Numbered from the stretch's first letter, positions 15,558-25,193 are shown. The stretch: 35,259 nucleotides of DNA from an uncultured Flavobacteriales bacterium (GCA_913057205.1 CAJXNO010000029.1:1-35259); one strand, 5' to 3'. A program made the numbers and translations. Notes: generated by a model from the letters alone, not told the origin.

Positions 15558-16232
15558 TTAACGCAACGTAAAGCGGAATGGCAACTTGTAGTAAACACGT
15601 ACGGCTTTACCACGCTGACGTCCTGGCTTCCAATCGGGCATACTCTTCACTACTCGGATGGCTTCTGCATCCAAAGCAGGGTGCACACCGCGAAGGATCT
15701 CGATCATATCCTCGTTGATAGACCCGTCTTCCATCACAACAAACTGCACGTAAACGATACCTTGGATACCTGCATCCTTAGCGATCGCAGGGTACTTGGT
15801 GTTTTGTCCGAGGAACTTAAACAAGGCCGCTTCACCACCTGGGAACTCAGGGTTCTCTTCAACGATGGTAAAGATTTGTGGTTCTTCCACCACTTCTTCC
15901 GGCATTTCAACGAATTCGATGATCTCGTCTTCGTCTACTTCTGTGTCTTCAATTTCCAATTCTTCTTCCAACTCCTCATCGTCTTCTACGATCTCGATGA
16001 TGGTGGTTTGGGGGGGTGGTGGGGGTGGGGGCGGAGGCTGTTGCTGCGTGATCGGGATCATCTCCTCTTCTTCAAGCTCAAGCTCTAACTCGCCTAGCGA
16101 TTGCACCTCGCCTTCGTACTGGGTCCACTCAAACGCGATGAGTACAACGCCCAGCGACAAAAGCAAGCCGATAAGAAAGTACACGCCTTTCTTATTCTCT
16201 AGGTTCGCCTCCGGATTTTTCTTTAACTCCAT
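15558..16232 (-). CDS. TonB-family energy transducer (copy 2)
   Basis: 224 residues. It has one membrane anchor (about residues 18-31, YFLIGLLLSLGVVLIAFE), then an unusual spacer with a run of nine prolines and long acidic stretches (glutamate/aspartate over about residues 75-115), and a C-terminal TonB domain (FPGGEAALFKFLGQNTKYPA, IQGIVYVQFVV, EAIRVVKSMPDWKPGRQRGK, PFRFTLR). The acidic spacer contrasts with the usual Pro-Lys spacer and with copy 1. It is followed by a strong terminator. It lies downstream of gcvH-vanZ, as seen in other Flavobacteriales sprA neighbourhoods (from memory). The partner receptor is unknown. Confidence 0.93.
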   Translation of the reverse strand: MELKKNPEANLENKKGVYFLIGLLLSLGVVLIAFEWTQYEGEVQSLGELELELEEEEMIPITQQQPPPPPPPPPQTTIIEIVEDDEELEEELEIEDTEVDEDEIIEFVEMPEEVVEEPQIFTIVEENPEFPGGEAALFKFLGQNTKYPAIAKDAGIQGIVYVQFVVMEDGSINEDMIEILRGVHPALDAEAIRVVKSMPDWKPGRQRGKAVRVYYKLPFRFTLR

Positions 16233-16277
16233 AGTTCAGAATTGTGGGGACCAAAATAACTACTATACCTCGGAATG

Positions 16278-16285
16278 TAAATGTA
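16278..16285 (-). promoter_or_regulatory. Candidate -7 box for TonB copy 2
   Basis: The minus strand reads TACATTTA, one mismatch from TAnnTTTG, 45 bases before the ATG at 16232. This is a weak call; the 88-base AT-rich gap to the VanZ gene holds nothing else I recognise. Confidence 0.22.
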
Positions 16286-16320
16286 GCTACCTTAAATTTT
16301 ACAGTTAATTAGAATTCGGT

Positions 16321-16698
16321 TCATAAATAGGCACGTCGACCATAGATGCTCATGAAGACGAACATTCCGATCAACGAGCCCAATCCATTGAATAACATGT
16401 CAGACACTTCTATGCTTCTCCCGATGAATACATAACCTTGAAGGACCTCCACAAGCACGCCATAGAGCACGGTGATCACAAACACTTTGCGCAAGGTCTG
16501 CTCCCTCAACACCCGATAGGTGGTCTGCTTGATGAAGCCTACGGAAAGCAGAAAGAAAAGTACAGCGTAGAAGAAAACATGGATGGCGGCATCCGCATTC
16601 ACCACATTCGATCGCTCAAATTGATCACCCGGTAAACCGCAGAGCACCAAGATGAGCAACGCCCATGAAAGGCCTTGATAATTGTACCGAAAAAACAT
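16321..16698 (-). CDS. VanZ-like membrane protein
   Basis: A 125-residue protein with four predicted membrane helices. It has conserved VanZ-family features: an aspartate/histidine pair in NADAAIHVFFYAVLFFLL, LYGVLVEVLQGYV with its glutamate, and SIEVSDMLFNGLGSLIG with the D-x-x-x-N-x-x-G end. The family is named after a teicoplanin-resistance protein, but most members sit in ordinary genomes with unknown function. It starts five bases after the gcvH stop and is co-transcribed with it. A gcvH-vanZ neighbour pair beside sprA is common in Flavobacteriia as I recall. Confidence 0.88.
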   Translation of the reverse strand: MFFRYNYQGLSWALLILVLCGLPGDQFERSNVVNADAAIHVFFYAVLFFLLSVGFIKQTTYRVLREQTLRKVFVITVLYGVLVEVLQGYVFIGRSIEVSDMLFNGLGSLIGMFVFMSIYGRRAYL

Positions 16699-16703
16699 AG
16701 GAA

Positions 16704-17084
16704 TTAAGCTCCTATCTCCGCTTTGTAGTCTTCTGGTGATAGCAGACCATCAAGCTCAGACGCATCGGCAAGCTTGATCTTGATCATCCAACCTGCACCG
16801 TACGGGTCATCGTTCACGGTCTCAGGTGCGTCTGCCAACGCTCCATTCACCTCGATCACCTCACCACCAACAGGCATAAAAAGATCAGATACAGTCTTCA
16901 CCGCTTCAACGGTTCCAAATACCTCTTCTTGGTCGATGTTATCACCTTCGGTTTCAATCTCGATGTATACAATATCACCCAGTTCACTCTGCGCGTAGTC
17001 TGTAACACCCACGGTTGCGACATCACCGTCAACCTTCACCCACTCGTGGTCCTTGGTATATTTAAGATCAGATGGAATATTCAT
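16704..17084 (-). CDS. gcvH: Glycine cleavage system H protein
   Basis: 126 residues from ATG 17084 ([16 protein letters not shown]). It is the lipoyl carrier that shuttles the aminomethyl group between the P, T and L proteins of glycine cleavage. The lipoyl-lysine motif is [20 protein letters not shown], with K63 as the attachment site, and the fold ends with [13 protein letters not shown] and [16 protein letters not shown] three codons upstream was rejected as start. P, T and L genes are not in the window. It has its own perfect -7 box 19 bases upstream, so it is probably transcribed apart from sprA. Confidence 0.97.
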   Translation of the reverse strand: MNIPSDLKYTKDHEWVKVDGDVATVGVTDYAQSELGDIVYIEIETEGDNIDQEEVFGTVEAVKTVSDLFMPVGGEVIEVNGALADAPETVNDDPYGAGWMIKIKLADASELDGLLSPEDYKAEIGA

Positions 17085-17103
17085 TTCAAGCAAAAGATTT
17101 GCG

Positions 17104-17111
17104 CAAACCTA
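17104..17111 (-). promoter_or_regulatory. -7 promoter box of gcvH-vanZ
   Basis: The minus strand reads TAGGTTTG, a full match to TAnnTTTG, ending 19 bases before the gcvH ATG. It lies in the 108-base gap after sprA, so gcvH-vanZ can be expressed independently of the sprA operon. Confidence 0.5.
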
Positions 17112-17151
17112 ATTGATTTTTTGTGGCTTTGTAAGTGGAACCGACTGATTT

Positions 17152-17186
17152 TGCTCCTGTTTATGAACGGAATATTCACAGGAGCA
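17152..17186 (-). terminator. Hairpin just downstream of sprA
   Basis: The inverted repeat TGCTCCTGT (17152-17160) / ACAGGAGCA (17178-17186) can extend by three more pairs across a 4-base bulge. It begins seven bases after the sprA stop. No T-run follows on the minus strand, so it is a terminator or 3'-end stabiliser rather than a textbook intrinsic terminator. Confidence 0.4.
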
Positions 17187-17192
17187 TCAAGG

Positions 17193-20100
17193 CTAGCCTG
17201 ACAAGGTGAAGCGCAAGCTGAATCCAGCATTGATGTTCGAGGTCGGGAAGGAGTTGGAAATGGCAGGACGATTCGCTACCCAATCATAGAACAAGCGCAA
17301 GGTCAATGACTGTGTTAGCACGTAGTCTCCTGTGATCTTCAGTGAATAAACCCGTTGCCCTGCCGTTGTCTGTGTCTCCTGTTCTACAATCTTCCTGATC
17401 AGCGTCCTAGAGTCCCTGATACTGAAATCCGCTCGGAGTGTCAAGTCACTGTTCAGCGTATTACCCCTCAATGTGAACGGTAGCTTCACGTCCTTCAAGG
17501 TGTAGCCTGTACCCACGATGTACTCCATGTTTCCAATCTCCGTGATCTGGTTGTTGGTCGTACTCAAGGTCATCGTTCGGTCCCTTCGGATCTCTACCCG
17601 AGTCAGCAAGCTATTCTTCCAGGTCATATCAAAGTTGATCAATGGCGAGAAGGACTCACTGATGGTAACCTGACCGATGATGTACTCCGGCTGAATCCTG
17701 AAGCTATCCAAAGCGAAGGTGTTATCACGCGCCGCCTGCTTCTGGTAACCACCAACTGTGTAGTTCGAACGATAACTGTGGTTGATACTTACGCTTCGGA
17801 AGTATTTCTGGAAGAACTTGATCTTATTCAAACCCGTGTAATTGATCCTCCAGTTCGGAAGTGGTAGCACCCTAAGCCCACCCAACCGCACATCATTGGC
17901 GCCTTGTCCGGTATATGCCGCCAAGAAGGCAGGAATCAAAACATCTTGGTGGGTAGCGTCATAGCCTACCGTATATCCTGCCGAATCCAAGGCATTGATG
18001 TTCTCATTCTCTCCGATCCTGTTCGATATCGTACGTCTGTTGTCTAAGAACTGATTATAGATCGTACGGTTGCTGCTATCCACCCGCTGGAAGGCCGTGG
18101 CGATCGAAAGAATAGAGGCACTGTAGTTACCCGTAATCAACTCGGTGTTATTGTCTGTGAAGCGTGGGTTTGGAATGGTATCGTTGTAGTTCCAATAGCT
18201 CGTGCTCGACTCTGACGCTGTTTGATTCAAGGTTACATCGATGCGCAAGTCCCTCATCGGCTGAATACTCGATCGGAAGGACAGGTTCTCCGTGGTATTC
18301 TGCATGTACGGGTTAAAGAGGTTCCGGTTGCGGATCAACCAGTCTTGTTCATTTCCAGCCCAGTCTGCGAAATGTGTTCCCGTGTCACCAAAATTTGTTT
18401 GCTGCCCGAAGACGAATCCCGGGCCTGGGGCCATAACCGCATTGGGATCCATACCGAGGTAGGTGGATTCATGCTTAAACCCAGGTAAGGTAATACCCCG
18501 ATTCAATGAGTAAGTACCCGAAACATTCTTCACACTCATCAAGAAGCGCGCTGCTCCTTTAAGCACTTTCAAATCGCGTTCTTTCTCTTCTTCCTCTTCT
18601 TCTTCTTCGGCCTCTAACTCGCCTCCTTTGTTGCGTTTTGCGGATGCTCCCACATCACGTCCTCTTTTCGGAGCACTTCCTCGGTTCGCCTCTCGTAAGA
18701 ACGGCACTTTGTTGTAGAGCGATAGTAGGTTCAGGGTAGCATTCAACTGCAATTGCTGCCCATTCGACACCGTATGGCCAATCGTATCTCCACGATAGCC
18801 AATGCCATTCTCAATGTTTTCTCGACGTTGCTGAGGATCAATCAATGGCCCGCGCCTCCATTCATAATTCCCTGTGTAGCGCGTACTCACATTGGTCCAA
18901 TCCAAGAAGGGGATCTTATTCAATGGCAGGCTGTACGATACGCTCGCATTGTGGTTATAATTGGTGGTCAGTCCAAATTCTCTCAAACTCGACAACACCG
19001 AATCTCGGTGTGCCTCATAGCTTCCTTCGTTGAAGTTGATAGAGCCATCTGGATTCAAGCCATAACCTCCTTTACCTGGCCCCTCCCCTTCTGGTCGCAT
19101 GACTTCTTCTCCTTCAAATTCACGCACCAATGCCCGGTTATTGGCATTGAAGTCGATCTTGATCGCTTTACTCAAATCATAGCTCAGGTTGTAGGATCGG
19201 TTCCAGTTGAAGGCTTTATCAACGAACGGTGGCTGATCCAAAGTGGCCTCGGGGTTCAGGTTTCTGATCTTACGCTCCGAATAGCGCCGATCGAATTCAT
19301 TCCTGATCGCTACCTGCTTAGGCACCAAGGAGAAGTTGAAGTCTTTGATCAAACGCAGGTACTTCGATTTTCGCAAGAACTTCACCTTGCTGAAAGGCTC
19401 ATAGACCTTCGGGCTGTTCGTGAAGTTGTAGGCGAGTCCACCGCGGTAGTTCCGCGTAAAGTTGTACTCCGTGTTAAAGTCTCGATAATTTATTTCCGTG
19501 AAGGCATAGGTAGCCGATAGGTTCGAGACATCGTAAAACCGTGAAGGACCATCACTGGTCTTCTCCTTCCTAACGTTGGTGAAGTTCAAGCTCTTTCGAG
19601 TGGTGACCGTTTGAGAGATCGAACGCAAGCTGTCTCGTTCGTCGGGATCGCGTTCATCCAAATAGATCTCCATCGGCGTGTCTGGTTCCTCAGGAGCGAA
19701 TTGGGGTGTGCTTGTATTTTGAGAGTAGCCCACATACATAGGCACCTTCACCCCGGTCTTCTCCGGCAAGAACTTATCCAGCTGCACCTGTGCCGAGGCG
19801 TCCAAATTCGTAATGGTCTCCCGTTGACGTTCGCTCACACGAGATTCCAGCGCACCCCAGTTAGGCGTGGTGATTTGACCGGAAACTGCCACCGTAGCAA
19901 AGTCCGCCAGGTTCGCAGAGACCCTTGCCATGGCCGCCTCACCTCCACTCTGATCAAAGTGGGTCAAGCGAAGTTCATTCGCCCAGACTTCCACACACTT
20001 CGGTAAGCCATCGTCGTTCGGATTATCGCGCTTCGCGGGATTGCGCACCCCGATCATGACCACGCGCGCATCCGCAAGGTTTGGATTACCGACCACATAA

Positions 20101-23100
20101 ATCTTCCTACCGGCCTCTGAATTGACCTCATACCGCTGGTTAAGTTGCACGTCCCCCTCCAAACCTAATCGTTCATTCCTTTCGCGCTTAGCGCGGAAGA
20201 GCTCTTCGAACTCGATGACCACGTTGTTTTCCACTGGCCAGACCGCCTGCTGATCGGATATCACATCGTTTTGATAGACCCCGGGTTGAGTGATGGTAAC
20301 CGGGGTTTCGTATTCGTAGTAGTTATCGGTAAAGTCAGTACCTACCCGAATGAAGACCCGAATGTCGTCGTCGTCCACCAGCTGTGTTTGATCGAATGAC
20401 TCCGCGTGCAGGAACATCTGCAACTTCTTGAAAGAACGCATGTCTAACTGCACGTTGCGGAAGGCGGCTTGTGCCTTACCATCCTCCAAACCACAGGCCT
20501 GAAGCTGCAAAGACTGCTCATTCTGACGTGCCAAGTTCGGTGCACCCGCTTGGATCTCCCGCTGCAATTGAGGTGGCAGCACGTAGTTCACCGGTTGCTT
20601 CGAAGCGTTCTCCTCAATGTTAACCGCACCGATGTTGAAGCTCACGTTCGGGTCGTCTGCGATCACCTCACCTTCCTGATCCAAGTCGCCAATGAAGCGA
20701 CGCCATTCCCCACGCACCAATTCCAAGCGAGCAAAACGAAGCACCACCGGATTCTCGAAGCCTTTCATGAACATACGCATGAAACGGATCGAACGGAGGT
20801 CTTGGATATTACCCACTCGCTTATCGAACTCGCGTACCGGAATACGAAACTGGATCCAGCGAACGGTACGCTCTGGCTGACCTTGTGGTGAAGCTTCCAA
20901 GATGGCGTTGATGTAGTTTTTACCCTCCTGAGACAAGCCTTGAGGCGAGATATCCACCTTGTATTGGAAATAGCTTTCTACGTTGTCGAGGGTGTTGTCT
21001 CGGTTGATATCCTCTGCATCAGGAAGGGTGGATGCGCTGGTAGGATATCCCGGTGCATTCTCCTGAGATGATTGCTCGGAAGTAGGACTGTTGCCATCTG
21101 GACCGTTGAACATCTTGTAGCGTTCAAGGATGTTCAGCTCTTGCTGGTCGTAGTCGTCGTCGCGGTAGAAGTTGTAGTTATCGTGAGATGGATCCTCCAA
21201 GAGGCGATCGAGGATCTCCGGGTTACCAGAGAGTCGTGAGGTCAATGGCTGCACGTAGGCTGAATCAAAGAACGCCTGCTCCTCTTGGTCGCGCAAACCA
21301 TCAAACCCAACGTCTTGAAATGGCCGGGTTGCTGGGTTGTTATCAAAGGCATTAACGATCTGTTGTCCGCGCGGAATACGACCCCACTGGGTGAAGTTCT
21401 CTGGGTTGCTGAGATCGCTTGCGCCCTCCTCGGTTGTTGGGAAGCCGTTCTCAAAACTCTTGATCTCGTCCTTCAAGATGTCCTCAGATATGTTACCGAT
21501 GTTGAAGTAAAGTGCTCCGTCGGTCTCATAACCTGGCGAACCAGGGTTTCCCTCGGTTTCAGCTTCCGCATAGGGGTCCATCATCCAAAACTGAATGAAC
21601 TCAATGTTTGCCGCATCAAAGTCGGTTTGGTCAATGCGACGCTGGATACCCGCCCAGCGTGTTTCTGGTCTTGCCAGTGTTCCTTGATCCGTTAAACCAG
21701 CCGTGGCACCTGGCACGGGATCCACATCATAGTTGTAAGGCCCCGGCTCATCGGGATAGAACGCCAAATCAAACATGTTTGTCCTGAAGTTCTGCAAGCC
21801 CTGAGCCGTATTGAACTCCCGGTTAGGAAACACTTCCTGCTCGAAGACCTGACGTTGTAAGTGGTTCTGTTGGATATCTGGGTTTCCTCTGATGTGTTCA
21901 GGAGTAGTGTTATCGTCCCGATAGAAAAGGTCATCGATGGTGTACCAAGACATTCGAGCCCGGTTCTTATTGAAGGTGAGATCGTTGCGGAACTGCGATT
22001 CCGTCGCCTCTGGGAAGAGGTCCGGCTGACCTTGCGGGGTACTGGCCATCGACCACAACGTGAAGGTTCTCAGGTCAATGGTACTCTGGCTTCCCTCAAA
22101 GTCGTCAATGAAGGAATTACCCTCGTTTCCGATGGCCCTGGAGTGCCCTGGAAAGAGCTTGGCCGCCTCACCCATGATGGTGTAGGTCGACTTCTCTTTG
22201 GTATCGATGAGGGGAATCTTGTCTACTATGGAAGTCAGGAATTGCGACTCACCTGAATAGTTACCATCGATTCCGACTACCGTATTGCTGATCGGCTCAT
22301 CACCAAAGTTCACCTTCTGGGTCAACGGTCGTTCTGAGAGGTTCATGAAGGTACCTCCGAAGTTCAGGTCATCTGATACTTTGTAATCAAAACGTGATGC
22401 AAAAAGGGCCTTGCGGTTGATGCCGAAGGCCGAGTTACTCTCTAAGGACACGTTGATGGGTATGCCCGATTCCAGAATGCCTTGGTTGATGATCTTCACG
22501 GTACCCAAGGTGTAGTCTACCGTGTAATCCGTGTTTTCCATGAGCTGTTGCCCACCTGCCGTAACACGCACCGAGCCCTCAGGCACATTGAAGGCATTGA
22601 GGCGGATTTCTGAACTGTTGGCACTTTGGTACCTACCCTGAATGCTGAATCGATTGACCTGCGGGAAGTTGTATTGGGCGTTGGCTTGGGTGTTCGTATA
22701 CAGCGAGTCGAAGGCATAGCGTTCTGCCAATGCTGCATCACCGGTGACCGCGATGATCTCATCCCTAAGGTGCGATCCAAAAGGTTCCAGCACAGGGAAG
22801 AAGATGCGTCCGTTGGCTGGGTTCACCGTGATCTGCGGATTGGCTAAGAAGTCGAACATACCATCCGGCACCTGTGCGTTGTTGTTGTTGATGCGGTCCA
22901 GTGCAACCACTTGTAACAGGGGACGGTCATTAAAGCCAGGCTGGTCGATTGGCAGGTAGTTGATGTCGATGCCCTTATTGCGATCGAGATACCAAATACC
23001 CAACTCAAAGCCCGTGTTGCTCAACTGATAGGCTCCGATGGAGTAAACGTTCTTCATCATCAGGTCCCACATCGGGAAGCGGGTATTGAGCTCGTTGCTC

Positions 23101-24575
23101 TTCAGCATCTTCAAGATCAGTGCCTCGTCACCGTTGCTTTCGTTGGAGAACTCACCCACCTTGTAGGTCTTTCCGTTGTAGGTATACTCAAAAGATACCG
23201 CCAATACCTGGTTCGGCTGCAGCTCTTGTACCATGGAGATGTAACCCAACTGTGCGTTCAAGTTGTAATCCCTACCTGGCTCAAGCTTTCGTGCCAGCTC
23301 CACCTTGTTGTAGTCAAATCGGCTTTGGAGGCCGAAGCTCTCCAAGCGCTGTGACGACCGATCAAAGCCACGTACCAATTCGTCTTGGTAAACCTGACGA
23401 TATACATCATTGGCCCCGTTGGCTGCCGGTCGCGAGCTGTTTTGGTTCGGATTACCTCCCGAGAAGGATGGGTTGTAAACACGTCTGGATTCACCCAAAT
23501 CCTGGAAGGCAACGACGTTCCTGTTCTGATCGGTAGAGAAATTGGTGTTGGTCACCCAAACCTCCACACGTGTGATGTTCACACTGGAATTGATAATGGG
23601 AGGATTCGCCAAAGCGCGCTCATAGATATCCCGGAAGAAATGCGAGAGGAAGTAGTGTTTGTTGCCTTCATACTCATCCGCCTTCACTTCGAATTCCACC
23701 TCCTGAGCACCCCCTTCAGTGCTGATCTCTCGTCGCTCACTTTTCTGCTGCGTGTAAACCGAGGTCACGGTCAATCGACCAAACTTCAACTCAGACTTTA
23801 CCCCAAAGAGCGACTGACTACCGGAGATCAGGTTGCTTTGCAGTGGCAGCGAGACGTTACCCAACTCCAACTTCTGGATGATCTCATCCTCATAGCCGTT
23901 GTACTCCAACTTCATCTGGTTCTCGAAGTCGAAGGTCGCTTGGGTATTGTAGTTGGTTTGAATCTTCAGCTTGTCGCCGATGTTACCGATCACGTTGAGC
24001 TGGATGTTCTGCCGGAAATCAAAAACGGTGATCCGACGCTGGTTCACCGGTATCGCTGGGTTGTCGGTTTTCGAACTGTTCAATCCGAAGATCAACTCCG
24101 CAGATCCATTCGGACGTATCTCGATCGTGTTGCCCCCAAAGATTCGATCGAAGCCTTCTCCTTCTACGTTGATCGACGGACGAAAACTTCCTCCACCCGA
24201 AGAACCATCCTCACTGTCGCCCGCTTCAATGGCTTCCTTCTCGATGTCCTTCCAGTTGTCGTTCATCGATTTCCTAGCCTGGTAATCCTGGTATTGATCG
24301 AAAGAAAGGTAGGACGGCGGACGATAATTCAACTCACCGTATTTCTGCTGATACTCGTAGTTTCCGGTCTCTGGATCGTACTCGAATTCGGTCTCTACAC
24401 CTGTTGGTGGCTCGCCATAAAGCTTGCGGTTATCATCCTGTAACGGGTCATAGGTATCCTGAAACGGAAATAGCATGTCATTGCCCGTGGTATCCTCCTG
24501 ACTATAAAGCAGGAAAGGCATCACAAAGAATGATGCCCATAGTAGTAAAACCCTATGTAATGAGAGGAGCCGCAA
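17193..24575 (-). CDS. sprA: SprA/Sov, type IX secretion outer-membrane translocon
   Basis: A very large (2460-residue) protein that matches SprA/Sov in size, N-terminal signal peptide (LLLWASFFVMPFLLYSQ) and gene neighbourhood. SprA forms the giant 36-strand outer-membrane channel of the type IX secretion system, which exports proteins with C-terminal sorting domains and is needed for gliding adhesin secretion. Recognisable segments include FQDTYDPLQDD, the INVEGEGFDRIFGGNTIEIR region, LELGNVSLPLQSNLISGSQS and NEGNSFIDDFEGSQSTIDL. The last third is beta-rich and ends in FSLRFTLSG. The only usable start is TTG at 24575; a downstream ATG lies inside the signal peptide and would destroy it. A polyglutamate stretch lies near 18580-18625. 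It follows ruvA by 15 bases in the maeB-ruvA-sprA operon. Partner PorV/PorN/PorL genes are not in the window. Confidence 0.96.
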   Translation of the reverse strand: MRLLSLHRVLLLWASFFVMPFLLYSQEDTTGNDMLFPFQDTYDPLQDDNRKLYGEPPTGVETEFEYDPETGNYEYQQKYGELNYRPPSYLSFDQYQDYQARKSMNDNWKDIEKEAIEAGDSEDGSSGGGSFRPSINVEGEGFDRIFGGNTIEIRPNGSAELIFGLNSSKTDNPAIPVNQRRITVFDFRQNIQLNVIGNIGDKLKIQTNYNTQATFDFENQMKLEYNGYEDEIIQKLELGNVSLPLQSNLISGSQSLFGVKSELKFGRLTVTSVYTQQKSERREISTEGGAQEVEFEVKADEYEGNKHYFLSHFFRDIYERALANPPIINSSVNITRVEVWVTNTNFSTDQNRNVVAFQDLGESRRVYNPSFSGGNPNQNSSRPAANGANDVYRQVYQDELVRGFDRSSQRLESFGLQSRFDYNKVELARKLEPGRDYNLNAQLGYISMVQELQPNQVLAVSFEYTYNGKTYKVGEFSNESNGDEALILKMLKSNELNTRFPMWDLMMKNVYSIGAYQLSNTGFELGIWYLDRNKGIDINYLPIDQPGFNDRPLLQVVALDRINNNNAQVPDGMFDFLANPQITVNPANGRIFFPVLEPFGSHLRDEIIAVTGDAALAERYAFDSLYTNTQANAQYNFPQVNRFSIQGRYQSANSSEIRLNAFNVPEGSVRVTAGGQQLMENTDYTVDYTLGTVKIINQGILESGIPINVSLESNSAFGINRKALFASRFDYKVSDDLNFGGTFMNLSERPLTQKVNFGDEPISNTVVGIDGNYSGESQFLTSIVDKIPLIDTKEKSTYTIMGEAAKLFPGHSRAIGNEGNSFIDDFEGSQSTIDLRTFTLWSMASTPQGQPDLFPEATESQFRNDLTFNKNRARMSWYTIDDLFYRDDNTTPEHIRGNPDIQQNHLQRQVFEQEVFPNREFNTAQGLQNFRTNMFDLAFYPDEPGPYNYDVDPVPGATAGLTDQGTLARPETRWAGIQRRIDQTDFDAANIEFIQFWMMDPYAEAETEGNPGSPGYETDGALYFNIGNISEDILKDEIKSFENGFPTTEEGASDLSNPENFTQWGRIPRGQQIVNAFDNNPATRPFQDVGFDGLRDQEEQAFFDSAYVQPLTSRLSGNPEILDRLLEDPSHDNYNFYRDDDYDQQELNILERYKMFNGPDGNSPTSEQSSQENAPGYPTSASTLPDAEDINRDNTLDNVESYFQYKVDISPQGLSQEGKNYINAILEASPQGQPERTVRWIQFRIPVREFDKRVGNIQDLRSIRFMRMFMKGFENPVVLRFARLELVRGEWRRFIGDLDQEGEVIADDPNVSFNIGAVNIEENASKQPVNYVLPPQLQREIQAGAPNLARQNEQSLQLQACGLEDGKAQAAFRNVQLDMRSFKKLQMFLHAESFDQTQLVDDDDIRVFIRVGTDFTDNYYEYETPVTITQPGVYQNDVISDQQAVWPVENNVVIEFEELFRAKRERNERLGLEGDVQLNQRYEVNSEAGRKIYVVGNPNLADARVVMIGVRNPAKRDNPNDDGLPKCVEVWANELRLTHFDQSGGEAAMARVSANLADFATVAVSGQITTPNWGALESRVSERQRETITNLDASAQVQLDKFLPEKTGVKVPMYVGYSQNTSTPQFAPEEPDTPMEIYLDERDPDERDSLRSISQTVTTRKSLNFTNVRKEKTSDGPSRFYDVSNLSATYAFTEINYRDFNTEYNFTRNYRGGLAYNFTNSPKVYEPFSKVKFLRKSKYLRLIKDFNFSLVPKQVAIRNEFDRRYSERKIRNLNPEATLDQPPFVDKAFNWNRSYNLSYDLSKAIKIDFNANNRALVREFEGEEVMRPEGEGPGKGGYGLNPDGSINFNEGSYEAHRDSVLSSLREFGLTTNYNHNASVSYSLPLNKIPFLDWTNVSTRYTGNYEWRRGPLIDPQQRRENIENGIGYRGDTIGHTVSNGQQLQLNATLNLLSLYNKVPFLREANRGSAPKRGRDVGASAKRNKGGELEAEEEEEEEEKERDLKVLKGAARFLMSVKNVSGTYSLNRGITLPGFKHESTYLGMDPNAVMAPGPGFVFGQQTNFGDTGTHFADWAGNEQDWLIRNRNLFNPYMQNTTENLSFRSSIQPMRDLRIDVTLNQTASESSTSYWNYNDTIPNPRFTDNNTELITGNYSASILSIATAFQRVDSSNRTIYNQFLDNRRTISNRIGENENINALDSAGYTVGYDATHQDVLIPAFLAAYTGQGANDVRLGGLRVLPLPNWRINYTGLNKIKFFQKYFRSVSINHSYRSNYTVGGYQKQAARDNTFALDSFRIQPEYIIGQVTISESFSPLINFDMTWKNSLLTRVEIRRDRTMTLSTTNNQITEIGNMEYIVGTGYTLKDVKLPFTLRGNTLNSDLTLRADFSIRDSRTLIRKIVEQETQTTAGQRVYSLKITGDYVLTQSLTLRLFYDWVANRPAISNSFPTSNINAGFSLRFTLSG

Positions 24576-24590
24576 AAAATTCTTATTCCG

Positions 24591-25193
24591 TCAGAGTTGC
24601 TTCAGTGCCTGCTTGATCAGTGTTTCAACATTAGTAGGTGCGTCCGGCTTCTGCATGATCGCATTGATCACCTTCACCGTAGGTGCCCGGTCAAATCCTA
24701 GTGCACCAAGTGCAGATAACGCTTCTTGTCTTAAACTATTGCCCGATCCAGAAGAATCATCAAATTCCATTTCTTCCTTGCCCAATTTCGAGCCCAATTC
24801 ATGGATGATCTTCTGGGCCACTTTCGGACCAATCCCTTTGACGGAAGTAAGTGTCTTACTGTCGCCGCTTACCACGATCGACTGAAATTCAGAAGGTTTA
24901 AACGAGGATAGGATCATCATCGCGATCGATGAACTGATCCCGGAGATGGCGATGAGTTGACGGAACAACTGTCGCTCCAAGCCGGTTGAAAAGCCAAAGA
25001 GCTGGTGCTTGCTCTCCCCAGACCTCACATCTACGCTCACCGCATAGTGCGTAAGCATCTTTCCTTCGAACAAGGACTGAACATCACTGTAGGTATTCAG
25101 GCTTACTTGAACCATGTAGCCGAGGCCACACGATTCCACGCAGATGTAGGTCGGATTCTTCTCGGTGAATTCCCCCGCAATATACTCGATCAT
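24591..25193 (-). CDS. ruvA: Holliday junction branch migration protein RuvA
   Basis: A 200-residue DNA-binding subunit of RuvAB that tetramerises on Holliday junctions and loads RuvB. An N-terminal OB-fold domain ([20 protein letters not shown]) is followed by two helix-hairpin-helix motifs (RQLIAISGISSSIAMMIL and LTSVKGIGPKVAQKIIHEL). The acidic linker is EEMEFDDSSG, and the C-terminal RuvB-interacting domain is LRQEALSALGALGFDRA. The ATG overlaps the maeB stop as ATGA. The partner ruvB is in the same window but in a separate operon (33203-34231). Confidence 0.96.
   Translation of the reverse strand: MIEYIAGEFTEKNPTYICVESCGLGYMVQVSLNTYSDVQSLFEGKMLTHYAVSVDVRSGESKHQLFGFSTGLERQLFRQLIAISGISSSIAMMILSSFKPSEFQSIVVSGDSKTLTSVKGIGPKVAQKIIHELGSKLGKEEMEFDDSSGSGNSLRQEALSALGALGFDRAPTVKVINAIMQKPDAPTNVETLIKQALKQL

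Noticed and set aside
18753-19520. 255-codon plus-strand open frame inside sprA
   Set aside because: Same reasoning: a shadow of the SprA coding strand, with no motif and no promoter.
23385-24443. 352-codon plus-strand open frame inside sprA
   Set aside because: It is antisense to the well-supported SprA N-terminal region and has no recognisable domain or signal. Long antisense frames are expected in a 7.4-kb gene with this codon usage.
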